Shown here: in pieces, positions 18,148 through 30,136 of the stretch
How the letters are laid out: every line of letters starts with the position of its first letter
Numbering within the stretch: position 1 is the first letter of the stretch
Made by a program: the position numbers and the translations under genes
Assembly (NCBI RefSeq): GCF_000223215.1
Contig: NC_017243.1
Span: 620,001 to 684,000, forward strand
DNA: 64,000 bases
Direction of reading: 5' to 3'
DNA from: Brachyspira intermedia PWS/A
GTDB lineage: Bacteria; Spirochaetota; Brachyspiria; Brachyspirales; Brachyspiraceae
The notes under the pieces: generated by a model
The model's input: the letters and a program-made list of their open reading frames with translations, nothing else
Database searches by the model: none
Told to the model about the DNA's origin: nothing

Positions 18148-19173
18148 TTATGCATTATTTTGTTCTTTAGATTCTGTTTGATTATTATCACATTTAGTAG
18201 CTGTCTTTAAATCTACGCCTAACATAAATAAGAATATGAATCCTATTATTACTATAGGTACGATTCCCATCATATGGTATACAAGAGCATAAGGAAATGC
18301 TACAGTTTTTTCTATTCCTATAAGAGAAAGTCCAAATACAATTGCCCATTCAAAAGGTCCTATTCCTGATGGGGCAGAAGGTACAGCAAAACCAAATCCT
18401 CCTACAGCAAACATAAATAATGCTATTATAGGACTAGCTTTAATATTAAATGCTGTCATTAAAAAGCTTATTGTAAGTATTTGTCCTATAAGATATAAAG
18501 CTGTATAGAAGAATATTAAAAATATATGCTTAGGATCATTTTTAAATCCTATTCCATCTATAAAATTGCATGAAAACTCGATTAGTTTATCTCCGATATT
18601 TTTAGGGAGTATTCCAAAAATTTTATGAAAAACTTTATGTGCAAATTCTCTCTGCCACACTAAAAATATTAATACCAAAAATCCAACTATTGATAAAACA
18701 AATAAAGCAATAGCAGCATAAGTAACTTTTTCAGGTAAATTAGGTATAAATACTACAGATATAGTTAATATAATACCTCCTGTTATAACATCGAAAAGTC
18801 TTTCTGTAACTACAGAGGCAATTAATGCAGATTTGCTTACATTTTCTTTCATTCCTAATATATAAGCTCTTGCTACCTCTCCAAGTTTAGCAGGAAGTAT
18901 ATTGTTTCCCATATATCCTATATAGGTCGCCATTACCACAGTTCTTTTTTTTATAGGCTTTTTTAAAGGAATAAAACATTCCCATCTCAAACCTCTTAAT
19001 GCTATAATAACCACACTCAATACAAGAGAAATAATAAAATATGGAATATTTATATTTTTTACTATCTCTATAGATTCTTTTATATCTATTCCTCTGAAAG
19101 CAAAATATAAACAAATAACACTTATAATAATTCCTATAACTACCTGTATGATGGTTTTAGTATTTTTATTCAT
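18148..19173 (-). CDS. Flippase-like (UPF0104 / lysylphosphatidylglycerol synthase TM region) membrane protein
   Basis: A 341-residue membrane protein with about eight TM helices. It has the UPF0104 signature features: LRGLRWECFIPLKKPIKK after TM2, GYMGNNILPAKLGEVARAY, VTERLFDV and FAVPSAPSGIGPFEWAIV. It is homologous to the membrane half of MprF and to AglD, which move or modify lipids, but it lacks the aminoacyl-transfer domain. The track start is a TTG at 19188; ATG at 19173 has GGAAAA 9 bases upstream and is preferred. It lies 3 bases from the rsmG stop, convergent. Confidence 0.88.
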   Translation of the reverse strand: MNKNTKTIIQVVIGIIISVICLYFAFRGIDIKESIEIVKNINIPYFIISLVLSVVIIALRGLRWECFIPLKKPIKKRTVVMATYIGYMGNNILPAKLGEVARAYILGMKENVSKSALIASVVTERLFDVITGGIILTISVVFIPNLPEKVTYAAIALFVLSIVGFLVLIFLVWQREFAHKVFHKIFGILPKNIGDKLIEFSCNFIDGIGFKNDPKHIFLIFFYTALYLIGQILTISFLMTAFNIKASPIIALFMFAVGGFGFAVPSAPSGIGPFEWAIVFGLSLIGIEKTVAFPYALVYHMMGIVPIVIIGFIFLFMLGVDLKTATKCDNNQTESKEQNNA

Positions 19174-19200
19174 TATTAAATTTTCCAATTAAAAAATATT

Positions 19201-20718
19201 TTATCTTACGAAGTTTTTCATAAGAGCAATAAAGTTATCAAAATCATCAAGCATTTTTTTAGCTATATCAAGATTGAATTTAGGTAAATACTGCACTTTA
19301 TTGGCATTAGTAATTTCTACTTTGGTATTATTTCTGCAGTCTTCAACAATATTTTTTACTATAGTAGTTAAATCTATTACTGAATTATAAACGCTTAGAA
19401 CTATTTTATTTCCTTCAGTATCAATTTTATTTACCATAGTTTCTATTAAATCTTTATTGGCATTTGCTTTATTTTTTGATATTATCCAAGTTTTAAGACG
19501 CTTGAAGTTTTCAGATTCAGGACTTAGCATAGTATCAAACTTTTGTATCATTTCTCTTGAATCATTTAAAATATAGAAAGCATCTAATCCTAGAGAATTT
19601 CTATCTTTGCTTACAAATTCAGCACCCAAAAACATATCATTAAGCGGATCTTTGTAATTTATATCGAACATTTCTATAATAAATGTTTTTATATACTGAA
19701 GTGGCTCTACGCATGTAAATATAGGGCAATCAAATTTTTCAAGCTGTTCATTTTTCTCTTCATTTACATTAGACATTTTCAATATTTCTATGCCATTAAA
19801 TATCTTATTTCTCATTCCAGCAATTTTACTGCTTTTGATTTCAGCAACAATACTGTCCATATCCTTTTTCAAATTATTTGTGAAATCAGTTATGTAATTT
19901 ACAAATATATTAACATTAGAAGGGTTTATACTGCATTTATATGTAAAATCTTTAAGTAAATAAACTATAATATCATGCATTACATCAGGAGTTTGAAGAT
20001 ATTTAACTCTTGCTAAGAATGATTTAATATTTTTTTCAGGTATAGCAGGCATTCCTAAATATTGCTGAAAAACCTTTAAAGCAGATAATAATTCTTTCCT
20101 TATTACTATAGAATTTACAGCATAATCCAATTTTACTAAATCATCAACTATCTGCATATTTGAGCTAGGTTTAAATTGAGGATTAGAATTATAAGCTGCT
20201 TCTACAAATGAAGGGCAAAAAGCTCTCAAAAATAGGAAGAAATCAAAATTAGATAATTGGGCGAAATCTTTAAGTAAATTAAAAGTTAAATTTATTTCTT
20301 TTCCGCTTTCTCCGCTTATAAATTTTTTAAATTTTACAAAATTATTTTTTACTTCATTAAATACAGCATTAGGGTTTTTACCGCTTTGTATTTGAGACAT
20401 CATATAATCTCTGTTTAAAGTAGCATATAATTCTTTCATTTCATCACTGAAAGATACTTCTATCAAATAATATGAAAATTGTTTTCCATCTTTTACTATA
20501 AATTCTTCTTTTAATGGATTGAGTAGAGGACCTACTACTTTATACATCTCAAATATAAACTTTGCACATGTAACTGTCAATGATTTAGTTTTTAAATCTA
20601 CAAAATTATATTTTTGTTTGGATATTCTATCAGAATACTCCTCCATACGCATTTTTTCTACTAGTTCAGGAGTTCTTATGTTAAATAAATTGTATTTTAT
20701 ATAATCGAAAAAATTCAC
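19201..20718 (-). CDS. Spirochaete hypothetical protein (possibly DUF5312)
   Basis: A 505-residue soluble, helix-rich protein without signal peptide or membrane segment. It starts with GTG (20716-20718), with GGGG upstream. The N-terminus (IRTPELVEKMRMEEYSDR) and LNPLKEEFIVKDGKQFSYYL suggest a spirochaete-specific family of unknown role. From memory I would place it with DUF5312, but I cannot verify this. Its end is 28 bases before the flippase-like gene on the same strand, so the two may be cotranscribed. Confidence 0.7.
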   Translation of the reverse strand: MNFFDYIKYNLFNIRTPELVEKMRMEEYSDRISKQKYNFVDLKTKSLTVTCAKFIFEMYKVVGPLLNPLKEEFIVKDGKQFSYYLIEVSFSDEMKELYATLNRDYMMSQIQSGKNPNAVFNEVKNNFVKFKKFISGESGKEINLTFNLLKDFAQLSNFDFFLFLRAFCPSFVEAAYNSNPQFKPSSNMQIVDDLVKLDYAVNSIVIRKELLSALKVFQQYLGMPAIPEKNIKSFLARVKYLQTPDVMHDIIVYLLKDFTYKCSINPSNVNIFVNYITDFTNNLKKDMDSIVAEIKSSKIAGMRNKIFNGIEILKMSNVNEEKNEQLEKFDCPIFTCVEPLQYIKTFIIEMFDINYKDPLNDMFLGAEFVSKDRNSLGLDAFYILNDSREMIQKFDTMLSPESENFKRLKTWIISKNKANANKDLIETMVNKIDTEGNKIVLSVYNSVIDLTTIVKNIVEDCRNNTKVEITNANKVQYLPKFNLDIAKKMLDDFDNFIALMKNFVR

Positions 20719-20817
20719 AGTTGCAATACCCCATTCATTTACTATATTTTAGTTACTTATAATATACTAATTTGACTAATATTGAAAGTTTTTTATTTAT
20801 TTTTTTATATAAAAATA

Positions 20818-21639
20818 TTATTCTTTAATAGCCTCCAAAGCCTTTCTAGCTTCTTCATAATTCTCATTAATTTTTAAAGCATGTTCAAAATTTTCAATTG
20901 CTAATTTTTTATTTCCTGTTGAAGCATATATAGAACCTATAGTATAGTATATTACCTTATCATTATTATTTACTTCCAATGCCTTTTCTAAATATCTTAT
21001 AGCCATTTTATTACTATTTTTTTTATTATAGCATGAAGATATATTGCATAATACATAAGGATTTTTACTTTCATAATTAGCATTTACTTCATGAAAAAGA
21101 GAAAGAGCCTTATCATAATCTTCATTATGATGATATATACAGCCTAATAGGTTAATTATATCATTTGTAGGCTTTGCATTATAAGCTAAATTTGCATATT
21201 CAAAAGATATATCATATTCCTTCCAAGCATAAGATTGAAAAGCAATATATGAACATCTTTTATAATCTTTAGACTTTATTTTCATATTTTTTGATAATTC
21301 CAATGCTTTTTCTAAATATTCTCTTCTATTGTCTTTATCCATTGAAGATAAATATTCATATATAAAAACATTTTCTTTACCATTTTCTAAAAGTTTTTTA
21401 AAATAATTAATAGCTGTAGTATGTTTATTTCTTTTCATATTGATAAATCCCATCATATATAATGATTCGGGATGATTATGCATTTTAAGTAAAATAGCAG
21501 TATAATAGTTTTCTGCATCTGAAATTCTATTTTCTTTAATTGCTATTCTAGCCAATATAGCTAAAGCATGAGGATCATTTGGTTTTTTAGATAAAATATC
21601 ATTATATTTAGCTAATTGCTTATCATATTTACCTGCCAT
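20818..21639 (-). CDS. TPR-repeat protein
   Basis: A 273-residue cytoplasmic protein made almost wholly of tetratricopeptide repeats. Examples are PHALAILARIAIKENRISDA (about 18-37), SLYMMGFINMKRNKHTTAI, NLLGCIYHHNEDYDKALSLF and IYYTIGSIYASTGNKKLAIE. No signal peptide or membrane helix is present. TPR arrays bind partner proteins; none is indicated by the neighbours (tgt upstream, a hypothetical downstream). Confidence 0.85.
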   Translation of the reverse strand: MAGKYDKQLAKYNDILSKKPNDPHALAILARIAIKENRISDAENYYTAILLKMHNHPESLYMMGFINMKRNKHTTAINYFKKLLENGKENVFIYEYLSSMDKDNRREYLEKALELSKNMKIKSKDYKRCSYIAFQSYAWKEYDISFEYANLAYNAKPTNDIINLLGCIYHHNEDYDKALSLFHEVNANYESKNPYVLCNISSCYNKKNSNKMAIRYLEKALEVNNNDKVIYYTIGSIYASTGNKKLAIENFEHALKINENYEEARKALEAIKE

Positions 21640-21709
21640 AAATAAACTCGCTTAATTATTTTGTGTTATATAATACAACTTTTTGTAAAATATGTAAACT
21701 AATAAATTT

Positions 21710-22861
<1,152 letters not shown>

Positions 22862-22919
22862 TTATACGAAAATCAATAAATATCAAATGTATAAATATAT
22901 AGTTTTCAAATATTAAGCA

Positions 22920-24761
22920 TTATTTTACAGGAAGCTTGAATAAATGTACAGTTTCCATAAGCTTTTCTGATTGATTAAACAATGTTTTAGCTGAAGATGC
23001 TGCATCTTCTACTAAAGAAGCATTCTTCTGTGTGTCAGAATCCATTTGAGAAATGGCTATTTTTACTTGATCTACACCATTCTGCTGTTCTACTGCATTT
23101 TGACTTATATCTTTCATAATTTTTGAAGCTTTATTGATTTTATTTTGCACATCTACAAATATTTTTTGAGATTCTCTTGCTGTTCCTGTTGCTTTATCTA
23201 TTTTATCAGATACGTTTTCAATTAACTCTGTTATGCTTTTTACTGAAGTTTGTGTAGTTTGAGCCAGATTTCTTACCTCGCTTGCAACTACAGAGAAACC
23301 TTTTCCCTGTTCTCCTGCACGTGCAGCCTCTACGGAAGCATTAAGGGCGAGTATATTAGTTTGAAATGCTATATCTTCAATGATTTTTGTAATATCTTTT
23401 ATTTTATCGCTTGCTTCATTTACTTCTTCTATATTGGAAGTAGTTTCTAATATTATATTTCCTGCATTTTCTATAGAATATTTTGCATCCAATATCATTT
23501 TATTTCCATTTATAGAATTATCCGCAGAATCTTTTATAGTAGCTGTTATTTCATTCATAGATGCTGAAGTTTCTTCTATACTTGCTGCTTGGCTTTCTGT
23601 TCTATTTGATAAATTATTATTTTGTTCGGATAAACCTTTAGCAACTGTACTGATATTGTTTGCTGAAACTTCTACTTCTTTTATAGTATCAACTAGTTTA
23701 TTTCTCATATATGTAAATGCATTGGATAATTCTCCTAACTCATCTTCACGATTTATGCTTTCTTTTGTGTTTCTCAAATCTCCGCTTGCTATTTCTTTTG
23801 CTGAATTTACTAATATGTCTAATGGTTTTGTTATAGATTTTATGAATAGGAATATGAATGCTGATAATATCAATATAGCTGCTGATGATATTGATATTAT
23901 TATAATTAGAAGTATTTGATTTTGTTCATAAATTTCTTTTTCAGTTACTGATATTCCAAGTACCCAAGGTAAAGTTTTTAATGTAATTACAGATGATACT
24001 CTTTTTTCATTTTCCCAAACATAATGGAAAACGCCTTTTCCTAAATCGAATCCGCCTTTTAATTCGGAAGGTGCTGAAATATTTATATATTGAGTTTTAC
24101 TATGTATCTTACAAATTAAATTATTATCTATCATAAACATATTGCCAGTTTTTCCAACAACTAAAGGCTCTACATGCTGTATATTGAATTTTGCCCAGTC
24201 GAAAATAATATAAAGATGTCCTATTAATTGATTATTATCATCAAACACTTTTTCAATTAAAGTTAAAGACCAATTATCTGTTATAGAAGATTTTGTTATT
24301 TCTTCTGAGAAGATAGTATTTTTCTCAGAATTTAATTTATCTTTTAAATCAGCATTGAAATCAAAAATACTTTTACCTATATAATTTTCATCAGTTGAAT
24401 CTAATGTTATATTACCATCAATATCAGTTAATCCTATATTAATAGCATATTTATTTATTGACTGTATTTTTTTTAGTCTATTATAAGCTGCTTCTTTTTC
24501 TACTTCACTGCTATTTTTTAGATAATCCATCAATTCTTTATTTGATCCGTAAGTTTCTGCTATAATTATTTGTTCATCAAACCATGTATCTATTAGAGAA
24601 GCATATCCGAAAACAATATTATTATATCCGTCTAATGCTGTTTTTTTAAGACTTTCTGAAGCTTTTATATCAGTTATTACAATTAATGCCACTATAAATA
24701 CTACTACTACAGAAATGATTGTTAGGGGTATTTTCACCTTCAAGCTTTTGAGTTTGTTCAT
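22920..24761 (-). CDS. Methyl-accepting chemotaxis protein, dCache type
   Basis: A 613-residue transmembrane receptor. TM1 is at about residues 10-30 and TM2 at about 285-310. Between them is a dCache-like sensor with [20 protein letters not shown] and [13 protein letters not shown], lacking the R.WY amino-acid motif of the receptor at 1.2 kb. A HAMP domain follows ([19 protein letters not shown]), and then the signalling tip [20 protein letters not shown]. It is a close paralogue of the genes at 25.0 and 27.6 kb. A perfect 32-base palindrome lies just upstream of its ribosome site. Confidence 0.95.
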   Translation of the reverse strand: MNKLKSLKVKIPLTIISVVVVFIVALIVITDIKASESLKKTALDGYNNIVFGYASLIDTWFDEQIIIAETYGSNKELMDYLKNSSEVEKEAAYNRLKKIQSINKYAINIGLTDIDGNITLDSTDENYIGKSIFDFNADLKDKLNSEKNTIFSEEITKSSITDNWSLTLIEKVFDDNNQLIGHLYIIFDWAKFNIQHVEPLVVGKTGNMFMIDNNLICKIHSKTQYINISAPSELKGGFDLGKGVFHYVWENEKRVSSVITLKTLPWVLGISVTEKEIYEQNQILLIIIISISSAAILILSAFIFLFIKSITKPLDILVNSAKEIASGDLRNTKESINREDELGELSNAFTYMRNKLVDTIKEVEVSANNISTVAKGLSEQNNNLSNRTESQAASIEETSASMNEITATIKDSADNSINGNKMILDAKYSIENAGNIILETTSNIEEVNEASDKIKDITKIIEDIAFQTNILALNASVEAARAGEQGKGFSVVASEVRNLAQTTQTSVKSITELIENVSDKIDKATGTARESQKIFVDVQNKINKASKIMKDISQNAVEQQNGVDQVKIAISQMDSDTQKNASLVEDAASSAKTLFNQSEKLMETVHLFKLPVK

Positions 24762-24782
24762 AAAATATTAACCTCATAATTT

Positions 24783-24814
24783 TTATTTGTATAGTTATAT
24801 AACTATACAAATAA
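24783..24814. promoter_or_regulatory. Perfect 32-base palindrome upstream of a chemoreceptor
   Basis: The half site TTATTTGTATAGTTAT (24783-24798) is followed directly by its reverse complement (24799-24814). It lies 21 bases upstream of the ATG at 24761, just before AGG of the likely ribosome site. No U-tract follows in either direction, so an operator or a 5'-UTR RNA hairpin is more likely than a terminator. Confidence 0.6.
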
Positions 24815-24987
24815 TATTGAATAATAAACTATATTATAATTTTATGTAAAAATATGTTAAAACAAGTAAAGATATTGTAATGTTTAGGATTTTATTATAT
24901 AGTATTATACATGTTATACATATATTGTGATTTTTTATTTCAATATATATTTTATTTGGATAATATTTTTATTTTAATATGTTTAAA

Positions 24988-25030
24988 ATAAAAATACCCC
25001 ATACCCTAAATAAAAGTATGAGGTATTTTT
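24988..25030 (-). terminator. Rho-independent terminator
   Basis: AAAATACCCCATAC (24991-25004) pairs with GTATGAGGTATTTT (25016-25029) with one mismatch or wobble, ending in T-rich sequence. It follows the chemoreceptor gene ending at 25047. Confidence 0.7.
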
Positions 25031-25046
25031 ATAATCTATCATTTAT

Positions 25047-26894
25047 TTATTTAGTTCCATCAGGAAGTTTGAATAAATGTATAGCATCCATTAATTCTTT
25101 AGACTGAGCAAATAATAATTCAGCAGATGCAGTAGCTTCTTCTACTAATGCAGCATTTTTCTGAGTTGTAGAATCCATTTCTGCTATTGCTATTTTTACC
25201 TGATCTATACCATTTTGCTGTTCAACTGCACTGTTGCTTATTCCTTGCATAATTTTAGAAGCATCATCTATTTTATTTTGTATCTCTATAAATATTTCCT
25301 GAGATTCTCTTGCTGTTCCTGTAGCTTTATCTATTTTTTCATAAACATTTTCAATCAAATCTGTAATGCTTTTTACTGAAGTTTGTGTAGTTTGAGCTAA
25401 GTTTCTTACTTCAGCAGCAACAACAGCAAAACCTTTACCTTGTTCTCCGGCACGTGCAGCTTCTACTGAAGCATTAAGAGCAAGTATATTAGTTTGGAAT
25501 GCTATATCTTCAATTATTTTTGTTATGTCTTTAATTTTACTGCTTGCATCATGAACTTCTTCTATATTGGAAGTTGTTTCAGATATTATATTTCCTGCAT
25601 TTTCTACAGAAGATTTAGAATCTAATATCATTTTACTTCCATTAATAGAATGTTCAGCAGAATCTCTTATTGTAGAAGATATTTCTGTCATAGATGCAGA
25701 TGTTTCTTCTATGCTTGCTGCCTGACTTTCTGTTCTATGAGCTAAATCTGTATTTTGTTCAGATAATTCTTTTGCGGCCATTGTAATATTATTTGCTGAT
25801 TCTTCAACAGTGATAATAGTATCTACTAATTTTTTTCTCATAGCGACAAATGCATCTGATAATTCTCCAAGTTCATCTTTTCTTTTAATTTTTTGTTTTG
25901 TAGTTCTTAAATCTCCGTCTGCTATTTCTTTAGCAACACCTACTAATAGATGTAATGGTTTTGTTATAGACATTATAAACATTGATATAAATACAGCTAT
26001 TATAATTATAGCTATAACAGATATTATTATCATCATAAGCATAAGCATTCTATTAGCTTCATATATTTCTGCTTCTGTTACAGATATACCCAATACCCAA
26101 GGCTGTGATTTTAATGTCATAACTGATGAAACTCTGCTTTCACCATTGAAATCATAACTTAATATTCCTTTTCCCAAGTTGAAAGCATCTTTAAATTGAG
26201 TAGGAGCAGGTTGATTTATATTTTCTGTTTTACTATGTATTTTTATTATTAAATTTTTATCAATAGCAAACATACTTCCTGTTTTACCTATTACAAGAGG
26301 TTCTATATGATTTTTATTTAAAGTAGACCAATCAAGTATTACATATAAGTATCCAATAATCTGATCATTATTATCTTTTACTTTTTCTAATAGTATTAAA
26401 GACCATCCTCCAGTTGTAAGAGAATGAGTAATATTTTCTCCAAATACTCCTTTTGTATTATTATTTATTTTGTTTTTTAAATCTGGATGTATATTAAAAA
26501 TATTTTGATTCACTAGATCCGGATTATCTGAATCTATTAATACTGTTCCATTAGAATCTGATAAACCTATATTGATAGCATATTCATTTAATGATCTGAA
26601 TTTTTTTAAATTATTTAAAGCTAAAATTTGCAAATCTTCAGTTCTTAACTGTAAATATCTTATTAATTCTTCAGAAGTTCCATATATGCTTGCTATAGCC
26701 AATTGATCATCAAACCATGTATCTATAAGTGATGCAAAGCCCATAACAGTATTATTATATCCAGTATATGTAGCATTTTTTATTGCATATGATGCTTTTA
26801 TTTCCGTTATTACGATTAATGCTACAATAAAGAAAGTAACCATAGAAATAATTATAAGAGGCATCTTCACTCTTAAGCTTTGAAGTTTTTTCAT
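25047..26894 (-). CDS. Methyl-accepting chemotaxis protein, dCache type
   Basis: A 615-residue paralogue of the receptor at 22920-24761: same N-terminus pattern ([20 protein letters not shown]), sensor ([20 protein letters not shown]), HAMP ([19 protein letters not shown]) and signalling tip. The cytoplasmic half is nearly identical to that paralogue, while the periplasmic half has diverged. This suggests duplication followed by change in ligand range. ATG is preceded by GGAGAAC. It has its own terminator, so it is transcribed separately from the other receptors. Confidence 0.95.
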   Translation of the reverse strand: MKKLQSLRVKMPLIIISMVTFFIVALIVITEIKASYAIKNATYTGYNNTVMGFASLIDTWFDDQLAIASIYGTSEELIRYLQLRTEDLQILALNNLKKFRSLNEYAINIGLSDSNGTVLIDSDNPDLVNQNIFNIHPDLKNKINNNTKGVFGENITHSLTTGGWSLILLEKVKDNNDQIIGYLYVILDWSTLNKNHIEPLVIGKTGSMFAIDKNLIIKIHSKTENINQPAPTQFKDAFNLGKGILSYDFNGESRVSSVMTLKSQPWVLGISVTEAEIYEANRMLMLMMIIISVIAIIIIAVFISMFIMSITKPLHLLVGVAKEIADGDLRTTKQKIKRKDELGELSDAFVAMRKKLVDTIITVEESANNITMAAKELSEQNTDLAHRTESQAASIEETSASMTEISSTIRDSAEHSINGSKMILDSKSSVENAGNIISETTSNIEEVHDASSKIKDITKIIEDIAFQTNILALNASVEAARAGEQGKGFAVVAAEVRNLAQTTQTSVKSITDLIENVYEKIDKATGTARESQEIFIEIQNKIDDASKIMQGISNSAVEQQNGIDQVKIAIAEMDSTTQKNAALVEEATASAELLFAQSKELMDAIHLFKLPDGTK

Positions 26895-27000
26895 GACTTA
26901 TGTTCTCCAGATTCAAAAAATTATTTTATTTAAACTATACTTATTAATTATACCTAATTTTAAAAAAAAGTGTTATATTTTTTTTACATATACTTGTAAT

Positions 27001-27414
27001 CTAATTTACATTAGTGTACAAATTTTTTATATATTCATAAGGCAGCATTACATTTTTATCGGTATAATAAAAATTTCCTATAGAAGCAGCTTCAGATGAA
27101 TATATAGTTAAATTATTAATCATATTTTTATTAGTTGAATATATATCTATTATATATCCTATTTTTGATTTATTAATTTTTAATATTGATTTATTTAACG
27201 ATATACTATTCAGGCTTTTTATTATAAAATTTATATCATTAGTATTTGTTACTATTATTGCATTTCCATTATAAGTTATATCTATTTTTGATACACTTTC
27301 AGGATAACATTTTATTCCGTTAATAGGTGATTTGTACCATAATATAATAATTATGACTATAAATAGAGGGGTAAAACTTAATAATGTTTTTAATTTTTTC
27401 TTCATATTTTTCAT
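27001..27414 (-). CDS. Small membrane-anchored protein of unknown function
   Basis: A 137-residue protein with one N-terminal hydrophobic segment (about residues 12-27, LLSFTPLFIVIIIILWY) that may be an uncleaved anchor. The rest is a short mixed alpha/beta domain (SKIDITYNGNAIIVTN... IGNFYYTDKNVMLPYEYIKN). I do not recognise a family. No clear ribosome site is seen, so the start may be a few codons downstream (ATG at 27405). It lies between two chemoreceptor genes but faces away from the one at 27.6 kb. Confidence 0.6.
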   Translation of the reverse strand: MKNMKKKLKTLLSFTPLFIVIIIILWYKSPINGIKCYPESVSKIDITYNGNAIIVTNTNDINFIIKSLNSISLNKSILKINKSKIGYIIDIYSTNKNMINNLTIYSSEAASIGNFYYTDKNVMLPYEYIKNLYTNVN

Positions 27415-27621
27415 AAGGCTATAATAATATTTATTAATTGTAAATGCCTGATTAAATAAATTTATTAATTAAATGATTATAAAATATAAGTACTAATTAA
27501 AAATAAAATAAATTTTTTATTAATTGAATTTTTTATACAAAAAACGATAAATTTAGTTAGTAAATTTTCTAATAAGTGTTAAATTATTCTTATAAAAATT
27601 AAATTTTAGAGGGGCTAAACT

Positions 27622-29463
27622 ATGAAAAAGACTAGTTCTATAAGATTTAAGATGCCATTAACTATAAGCATTATAACAACAATACTTTTGGTAATAACAA
27701 TAATAATATTATCATATAAATCTTATTTAGGTATAACAAAGTCCACATATGCTGGATATAATAATACTATAGAAGGTTATAAATCTATGTTGGATACCTG
27801 GTTTGAAGAAAACAATACCTTAATAAGAACATATTCTATTACACCTTCTATTATTAATTATTTGTCTGGAACTCAAACTCCTGAAGAAGCTGTGGCATTA
27901 ATAGATACATTTAAGCAATTTGAAGCTATAAATAAATATTCTTTAGATATAGGCGTAACCGATGGAAACGGTGTTACTTTACAAAATACAAAAAGTATTA
28001 ATTTGGGAAGAAATATAAAAGATTTAAGACCTGGTATTTGGGATAATTTTGTAAAAAATAATTATGATGTTGCCTATGATACAAAAGTAATAAAATCTAC
28101 TATAAGTGATAATATGACTTTAGCAATCATTGCAGGAGTTAAAACTAATAATGTATTAATTGGTGCTGTGTATATGATTCTCAATTGGGATGCTTTGGGA
28201 GAAAAATTAGGCGAATTGCAGCTTCCGGAAACAGGAAGATTATTTGCAATTGATTATCAAAGAAATATTTCTCTTGACACTAGAAAGCAAATAAATACAT
28301 CAGCTAATCAAAGTTATGATAATGTAATAAAAGATAATAAAGATAGTGGTATATTGAAATATATATCTGATACAAATGGAGAAAAGAGAACAGCAATTTA
28401 TACAAGAATGAATACTATGCCTTGGATATTATCTATGGCAACAGATGATAATGTTATATATGCTGAAAATATAAGTATGGTTAGAATAGCTATAATAGTT
28501 TGTATATTATCTATAATATTTGTTAATTTATTTTCAGTTTCATACATTACAAAAACTATGAGTCCTTTAAGTGTTTTGATGAAAAAGGCAAATAAAATAT
28601 CTGAGGGAAATATAGAGCTTAAATCATCTGCTAATTATAGAAAAGATGAATTTGGAGAATTAGAGAAAGCATTTAATATTATGAGTCAGAAATTGGCTGA
28701 GGTTGTAAGCAATGTTAATGATGCATCAAATGAAATAGTTTTAGCTTCTCAGAGAATGATGGAAAGCAGTGTTGAACTTTCAAGCAGAACTGACTCTCAA
28801 GCCTCTAGTTTGGAAGAAACAGCTTCAAGTTTGGAGGAAATAGTTTCTACTATTAAAGCATCTGCTGATAATTCTGTATCCGGTAAAAATATGATGTCAG
28901 AATCTATGACACATATTGAAGGAGCTGCTAATATAATAGCACAAACTGTTTCTAATATAGAAGAAGTACATCAGGCTAGTGATAAGATTAAAGATATTAC
29001 AAAGATTATTGAAGATATAGCATTCCAAACTAATATACTTGCTCTTAATGCTTCGGTAGAGGCTGCTCGTGCTGGTACTCAAGGTAAAGGTTTTGCGGTT
29101 GTAGCAAGCGAGGTTAGGAATTTGGCACAAACCACTCAGACATCTGTTAAAGATATTACTGCCCTTGTTGATAATACTGCTGAAAAAATAGATACTGCTA
29201 CAAATACCGCAAGAGAATCTCAAGAAATATTTATTCAATTGCAGGATAAAGTATCCGGTACTTCTGATTTAATGCAGAGTATAACTTCTACATCATTAGA
29301 ACAAGAGGCAGGAGTTTCTCAAATAAGTATTGCTATAAATAGTATAGAAAGTGCCACTACTCAAAATGCTGCTTTGGCTGAGGAATCAAGCGAATTATCT
29401 AAGAGATTATTTGATAAAGCTAAGTTTTTAGAAGAAAGTATAAAATTCTTCAATATTTCATAA
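27622..29463 (+). CDS. Methyl-accepting chemotaxis protein, dCache type
   Basis: A 613-residue receptor with the same layout as its two neighbours: TM1 at about 10-30, periplasmic sensor ([20 protein letters not shown]), TM2 at about 290-312, HAMP, and tip [20 protein letters not shown]. Note Thr in place of Glu in the usual AGEQG. AGGGGC lies about 9 bases before ATG. It is followed after 13 bases by a TPR protein, so the two may be cotranscribed. The sensor is the most diverged of the three. Confidence 0.95.
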   Translation: MKKTSSIRFKMPLTISIITTILLVITIIILSYKSYLGITKSTYAGYNNTIEGYKSMLDTWFEENNTLIRTYSITPSIINYLSGTQTPEEAVALIDTFKQFEAINKYSLDIGVTDGNGVTLQNTKSINLGRNIKDLRPGIWDNFVKNNYDVAYDTKVIKSTISDNMTLAIIAGVKTNNVLIGAVYMILNWDALGEKLGELQLPETGRLFAIDYQRNISLDTRKQINTSANQSYDNVIKDNKDSGILKYISDTNGEKRTAIYTRMNTMPWILSMATDDNVIYAENISMVRIAIIVCILSIIFVNLFSVSYITKTMSPLSVLMKKANKISEGNIELKSSANYRKDEFGELEKAFNIMSQKLAEVVSNVNDASNEIVLASQRMMESSVELSSRTDSQASSLEETASSLEEIVSTIKASADNSVSGKNMMSESMTHIEGAANIIAQTVSNIEEVHQASDKIKDITKIIEDIAFQTNILALNASVEAARAGTQGKGFAVVASEVRNLAQTTQTSVKDITALVDNTAEKIDTATNTARESQEIFIQLQDKVSGTSDLMQSITSTSLEQEAGVSQISIAINSIESATTQNAALAEESSELSKRLFDKAKFLEESIKFFNIS

Positions 29464-29476
29464 TGGTTTATATTTA

Positions 29477-30058
29477 ATGAATGATAATTTAATTGATATA
29501 AAGAATTTAGCTAAACAGAAATTTAATCTTTCACTTTATAAAGATGTTGTAGATATAATAAATAATTTTCTTAATGATTTTAGAAACTGTTCTGATAGCG
29601 AAATATATTACATAAGAGGGCTTGCCAATCAAGAATTAAAGCTTTATGAAAATGCTATAGATGATTATGACAAAGCCATTAAATTAAATTCTAATGATGA
29701 GAAAATGTATTATTTAAGGGCATTATCTAAATTTCAATTAGGTTTATTTGAAGAGGCTATAAGAGATTATAATAAGTTTATAGAATTTAATCCCAACTAT
29801 GTATGGGCTTATAATGACAGGGGGAATGCTAAATATAATTTGGGTTTATATTATGATGCTATAGAAGATTATAATAAAGCTATTGAATTAAAGCCTGATA
29901 ATGAACTTGCTTATCATAATATGGCTAATGCCAAGTATAATATAGGGCTTTATGAAGAGGCTATAAAAGATTATAATAAAGTTTTGGAATTGAATCCTAA
30001 TGCTAATATAGTATACTGTGATAAAAATAATTTAAAAGATATAAATAACGATCAATAA
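29477..30058 (+). CDS. TPR-repeat protein
   Basis: A 193-residue protein with about four regular tetratricopeptide repeats (YYIRGLANQELKLYENAIDD, YYLRALSKFQLGLFEEAIRD, AYNDRGNAKYNLGLYYDAIE, AYHNMANAKYNIGLYEEAIK). There is no signal peptide. Such YDEAI-type TPR proteins are abundant in Brachyspira. It lies 13 bases after a chemoreceptor gene, which suggests joint transcription but not necessarily joint function. Confidence 0.88.
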   Translation: MNDNLIDIKNLAKQKFNLSLYKDVVDIINNFLNDFRNCSDSEIYYIRGLANQELKLYENAIDDYDKAIKLNSNDEKMYYLRALSKFQLGLFEEAIRDYNKFIEFNPNYVWAYNDRGNAKYNLGLYYDAIEDYNKAIELKPDNELAYHNMANAKYNIGLYEEAIKDYNKVLELNPNANIVYCDKNNLKDINNDQ

Positions 30059-30136
30059 ATATATGAAATACGGCTTGAAAAAATAATTTGTTATAATATC
30101 ATTATTATATTAAATTATTTTTTTGGGGGTAATTAT

